From Unio delphinus (taxonomy: Eukaryota; Mollusca; Bivalvia; Unionida; Unionidae): DNA of 64,000 nucleotides. Below the pieces are notes generated by a model. It saw only the letters and a program-made list of their open reading frames with translations. It was not told the DNA's origin and ran no database searches. The stretch covers positions 9,436,001-9,500,000 of the forward strand of contig JAQISU010000096.1 in NCBI GenBank assembly GCA_029339505.1, written 5' to 3'. Position 1 is the first letter of the stretch. The number at the start of each line of letters is the position of its first letter. Positions 29,234 through 64,000 of the stretch are shown in pieces. The position numbers and the translations under genes were made by a program.

Positions 29234-29939
29234 AATGAGAAAGTGTTGTTGATCATTTGCCGAAAATACTTTATCTGCTTTGCGAATAATTTTAAACATA
29301 ATTAAGTTCATCGTTGTCTTGCTAAATATCATGAGCTGCTATTTTATTTAGGATCGTTAATAATTAATATATTTTCTTTTGGACATATAACGTCCTCTGA
29401 ATCATGATGTGGAGAAATACAATGTTAGTTTTGTACATGCATTAGTCGAACCATTTACATGATTTTGTTAATGTGATATGTTTTGTCATCCAAATTTATG
29501 TAGTTCACTCCTGTCGAATGATTTGCAAGGAATGCTCGTTTTCAAGAGTACAATCGTTTTCCTGCACCCTATTCGCCAATATTCTTTATGGAGATACGAA
29601 GTCTAGAAAACGTATCTGTTATTGAATATAACCTCTTCAAAATTACTCTAAACCATAGAAACAGGATGAATCTCATCCGAAAATAATTATATGTGCTAGT
29701 AGATGCACCTTTATGCATGGCATCATAGGAATTATGTCTCCACTTTAACTTTGGATGTAGATTGAGCTGCCTTTCTGAAGCAGATTTCACATGTACTAGG
29801 GATGAAAATAAATACTCTTGACATCGTATTGATATGACCAAAATTGTAAACGTTTCCTTGACATTAAAATGAAATACACAGAGGCACAAGTAAGTAAGGT
29901 GCAAAATATTATTATTATTTATATTATTATTATCGCTAC

Positions 29940-29994
<55 letters not shown>

Positions 29995-30429
29995 TTTTTT
30001 TTTTTTATTTTTAATATCAAATCCATTATCCATACGCAAGATTATTTTAAGTTCTTCTAAAACTCCTTGCATTACTCTACTTCAATATAATTTATATTCT
30101 AAATCTAGTATTTGACTTATCTCTTGAAACGCTTTTCCGTCCTTTGTTCGCAACATAGAAATATGTCGAAACATACTGCTTCGCTATGAGATAGACAAAA
30201 TAAACCCTCATGTATAAGTTCGTGTGTAGAACTTTGTATTATTATATTTCTTGATGTACATTTTCCCGAATGATGATAACTTATAAGAGTACAGCATTTT
30301 GTGCAGCTATTGTGTTCATCGTTTTTATTGATGTTATTTGTTTTTTACTCTAGTAAAGGGGTTATTTTGGAACGTTGAGAAAACGTTTTGAAAAATGGCC
30401 GATATAAATTTTTAAGTCAATGTGTCGAC

Positions 30430-30650
30430 GGTTTCAGCGACTTAAGTTTCTTCTGGCGTCCATCTGGGATGTGGGGATGATGCAGGTTCGAACACCGGCT
30501 GAGTCATATCAAAGACTTTAAAAATTGTACTAGCTCCTACCACTCTTGGCGGCAGCAGTAAGAGGTTAGATTTACGATTGGTCGGCCTGATGACAGGAAA
30601 ATAGACTGAGTGGGACATATTGCTTCATATCTACAACATAGTGTACAAAT
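30430..30650 (+). repeat. SINE copy, unit 1 (paralogues in every unit)
   Basis: Same SINE as at 8655-8880, with B-box GGTTCGAACACC at about 30485. Paralogues at about 36404-36625, 42440-42665, 48580-48805, 54595-54820 and 60530-60755. The A-box end is eroded, so the copies are old and were co-amplified with the unit. Confidence 0.6.
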
Positions 30651-31050
30651 GCTAGACATCTCTATACACTGTCAAACTTTAACATTCGTAGAGACACGAC
30701 AAACGTCTTGATACTAAGAAAAAAATCAAATCACCAAAAACACCGCTATGTAAGATGAAAATCATTTTTAAGAGAAATTCATTTATGAAATATGTTGTTT
30801 ATGTTATATGCTGTTTAAAGAACAATTCTTGCGCAATGTTTTATGGTAATCCTCTATATGTATTAGTAGCAGACAACTGTCCATATAGTTGTAAAGTTAA
30901 AGTGTAAAGTGTTAACAAGATTCCTGTAAAATTATACGTGTCTTTCATTTGATGTTCCCATTAATATATATGAAACCGTGGGAACGGAAGTTTAGCGGGC
31001 TGCAGAAAATGTTTGTTTTCGTTGTTAATTTGGTATTAACGTCAACTCAG

Positions 31051-31182
31051 CACAAGATAGGCTATAATCTGAGGCCAGGATTACGCATTGAACCAGGAAA
31101 TACACCAGTACGAATCAGTCATCCAAAGGAAGCTTACAAGGCTAGACTGGACCAGATATGTATCGAACCAAGGCAAAGAGAG
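31051..31182 (+). other. Exon-like block C, unit 1 (44 codons, phase 0)
   Basis: The best exon candidate in the unit: acceptor ...TAACGTCAACTCAG before it, donor GTGAGA after it, exactly 132 bp and open in phase 0, with proline- and arginine-rich coding (YNLRPGLRIEPGNTPVRISH). Identical or near-identical at 37024-37155, 43067-43198, 49205-49336, 55222-55353 and 61156-61287. The unit 0 copy (9284-9415) has a TGA. Product not recognised. Confidence 0.45.
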
Positions 31183-31255
31183 GTGAGATGGCAATGATAG
31201 GTAAAAGCGAGAGGCATTGACCACATGGCAACACGAGGTCCCTTCTGAACTAATA

Positions 31256-31344
<89 letters not shown>

Positions 31345-31470
31345 TAGACAGACGGACAGACATCGACAGAGATAGAAAGACAGACGGACGGAGAAGATAG
31401 ACAGGGAGAAAGAGTAAGATAGAGAAATAGGGAGAGAGAGTGTGTGAGAGAGAGAGAGCCAGAAAGAGAT
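31256..31470. repeat. (GA)n then (GACA)n microsatellite, unit 1
   Basis: Compound purine microsatellite repeated in all units (37225-37445, 43272-43465, 49409-49620, 55425-55615, 61361-61625), with (GA)n of differing length. Frames across it (Ser/Leu or Arg/Glu repeats) are artefacts. Confidence 0.95.
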
Positions 31471-31777
31471 AGTAATTTTCAAACTTTCATTTATTGAAAG
31501 ATAAGCTAGATGATCGATATGTTAACGCTTTGGTACTAGGTAGCTCCCGAATAAAGTGGTATTAACTTCGATACAAGTTGTTATCAGTATCATAATATAT
31601 ATATATATAAAACAGTTAAACGATTGACGACACCGTTGATTACGTTTACATAAAATTAAATGGAATAAATTACGCTATACACTATGTATATTATATAGAT
31701 ATCGGTTAGTCAGTAGAAATTTATTGTATTAAATATGAACATGAATAGATACTTATTGTCTTTTTTGTTTGTCACAG

Positions 31778-31875
31778 ATCTGACACTTGATATAGTTGAC
31801 CGTTTCAGTAAAATTCTACGTTTAATGGCTGAAATGAGGCAGAAGTGTTTGACAATTATTTGCACGTCTCTTGTG
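31778..31875 (+). other. Exon-like block D, unit 1
   Basis: Strong acceptor (TCTTTTTTGTTTGTCACAG), then a frame reading LTLDIVDRFSKILRLMAEM before TGA at 31876. Conserved at 9886 (unit 0), 37763, 43778, 49934, 55929 and 62009, with mainly amino-acid-level differences. Could be a last coding exon or end at a GTGTGA donor. Not recognised. Confidence 0.35.
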
Positions 31876-32090
31876 TGAAATGGCATAAAAGCCTGCTTTA
31901 ATGAATATTTCAGTTAGGTTTATTCGGATGCCAAAATGTTGATATGGATCTTGTGACTTAAGTCTAGGTCGGGTGAAAAAGTATGATTAGGTGTACGATC
32001 TGAAAATTTAGCTCCAAGCCAAGCCCATGTCAAATCATGTATTTTAGAAATATGTACGATATCAATACGGAATGCATTTTTATATTACAG

Positions 32091-32126
32091 GTGAAGCGGA
32101 ATATTGATCAATATTATATTCAACAG
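32091..32126 (+). other. Exon-like block E, unit 1 (12 codons)
   Basis: A 36-bp phase-0 block (VKRNIDQYYIQQ) between TTTTATATTACAG and GTAGTATG. If the donor is not used, the frame runs to TGA near 32219. Present at 10198, 38076, 44091, 50247, 56242 and 62322. The Polinton insertion point lies just downstream of this block in unit 0. Confidence 0.3.
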
Positions 32127-32164
32127 GTAGTATGTGAATGTTTACTTGATTCTTTTAGACTGAA

Positions 32165-63345
<31,181 letters not shown>

Positions 63346-64000
63346 GCAACAAAGTTCTAGTGATGTTCAGCACATTTAATTACAAAAAGATTACGTCATT
63401 TTGCTTGACTGCTCAGGACTAAACGTCATCGAAAAAAAGTATATATTTACAATGAACAGAATTCCGCATAGCATATCAGATTTTAATTTTAATCTTTCAT
63501 TAATGTGAAATGTGCCAATCAGTATTAAAAGTTACTCTTACGCGTTGATGAGGACGTTGACACCACGTTAAATGATTTTTAGTGTCCTACACACATGTAT
63601 ATTTTCTTAAATATTTAAAGAAATTCGTACCTTGCACGAGTTTCCCGAATTTACTGTTGCGACTCAATGGTTATAAAGTAATTATAATAAAAGAGCGACA
63701 GGGAATAAGTTTAGAAAATGAACACATACTCTGTTTAAATTTAAAAGAATTGTAAGGATTGTGAATTAAATCAAATAGTCTATAAGTATAGAATATTCTG
63801 AATAAATTTAAACCTAAGGTTGCTATAGCCTGTAATTGTGTTACATTGGGTCGCAACAGAAAATTTGAGAAACGTGTGTTTTGAATATTTCTAACAGCCT
63901 TGATGAATCACCATCAGCTAATACAAAATGTTTTTGAATGATTTATTTTGAAAATATTATTGTTCTCTTTGTTATTCTAGTGACTAATTGAAATAAACAC
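63346..64000. other. Unassigned right flank
   Basis: AT-rich unique-looking sequence beyond the array. No gene, RNA or recognised repeat seen. Confidence 0.5.

Larger units (their letters stand above)
26348..32164 (+). repeat. Tandem array unit 1 (5,817 bp)
   Basis: The first full unit right of the Polinton. It lacks the long (TA)n present near 610 bp into the other units (here only a few bases near 26960). Contents: ~215-bp internal duplication 27141-27570; (TA)n 28489-28559; (ATT)n 29908-29996; SINE about 30430-30650; (GA)n/(GACA)n 31256-31345; exon-like blocks described separately. Almost identical to units 2-5. Confidence 0.92.

Overview
The window is animal genomic DNA, most likely from a marine mollusc. 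The host part is AT-rich and full of (TA)n, (ATT)n and (GA)n/(GACA)n microsatellites. It carries a decayed RTE-type LINE and a tRNA-derived SINE whose body I recognise as a type common in bivalves and gastropods (from memory, not searched). No housekeeping gene is visible, so the taxonomic call is an inference.

Layout. (1) 1-2940: left-truncated relic of a Polinton/Maverick, genes on the minus strand, full of stops and frameshifts. (2) About 3131-4060: 3' part of a decayed RTE-like LINE. (3) 4061-5680: unassigned flank with a SINE-head-like patch. (4) About 5680-63345: a tandem array of a ~6-kb unit: a divergent first unit, six full units and a partial last one. Each unit holds several microsatellites, a SINE and short splice-signal-flanked exon-like blocks. 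(5) 10277-26347: a nearly complete 16.07-kb Polinton inserted into the first unit. It has 208/209-bp terminal inverted repeats beginning AG and ending CT, and a 5-bp target duplication TCATT. (6) 63346-64000: unassigned flank.

The Polinton has a left arm of minus-strand virion genes: a conserved 450-aa protein, a two-frame membrane protein, a fibre-like protein with five 31-residue repeats, adenain-like protease, small core/membrane-active proteins, a jelly-roll-type major capsid protein and a coiled-coil protein. A non-coding centre (18228-20120) holds a 34-bp TATA-rich minisatellite, inverted repeats and a possible Pol III RNA gene. The right arm has a zinc protein, a 1169-aa DNA polymerase B fused to an SF1 helicase and a C-terminal HNH-like zinc module, a DD35E integrase, a zinc-ribbon/phospholipase A2 protein in two frames, and the packaging ATPase. 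Together these supply self-synthesis (polymerase, integrase) and a virion programme (capsid, protease, ATPase, possible entry and fibre proteins).

The copy is young (TIRs differ at about three positions) but apparently inactivated: two stops in the capsid gene, one in the integrase, one in the phospholipase. Three genes also need a -1 shift exactly at poly(A) tracts. This may be programmed or slippage-based expression, mutation, or assembly error in homopolymers.

The points most worth a second look are the polymerase-helicase-HNH fusion, the repeated -1 shifts at slippery A-runs (one conserved in the relic), the hidden PLA2 gene, the fibre repeat expansion, the Pol III-like unit, and the homogenised 6-kb array with exon-like blocks.
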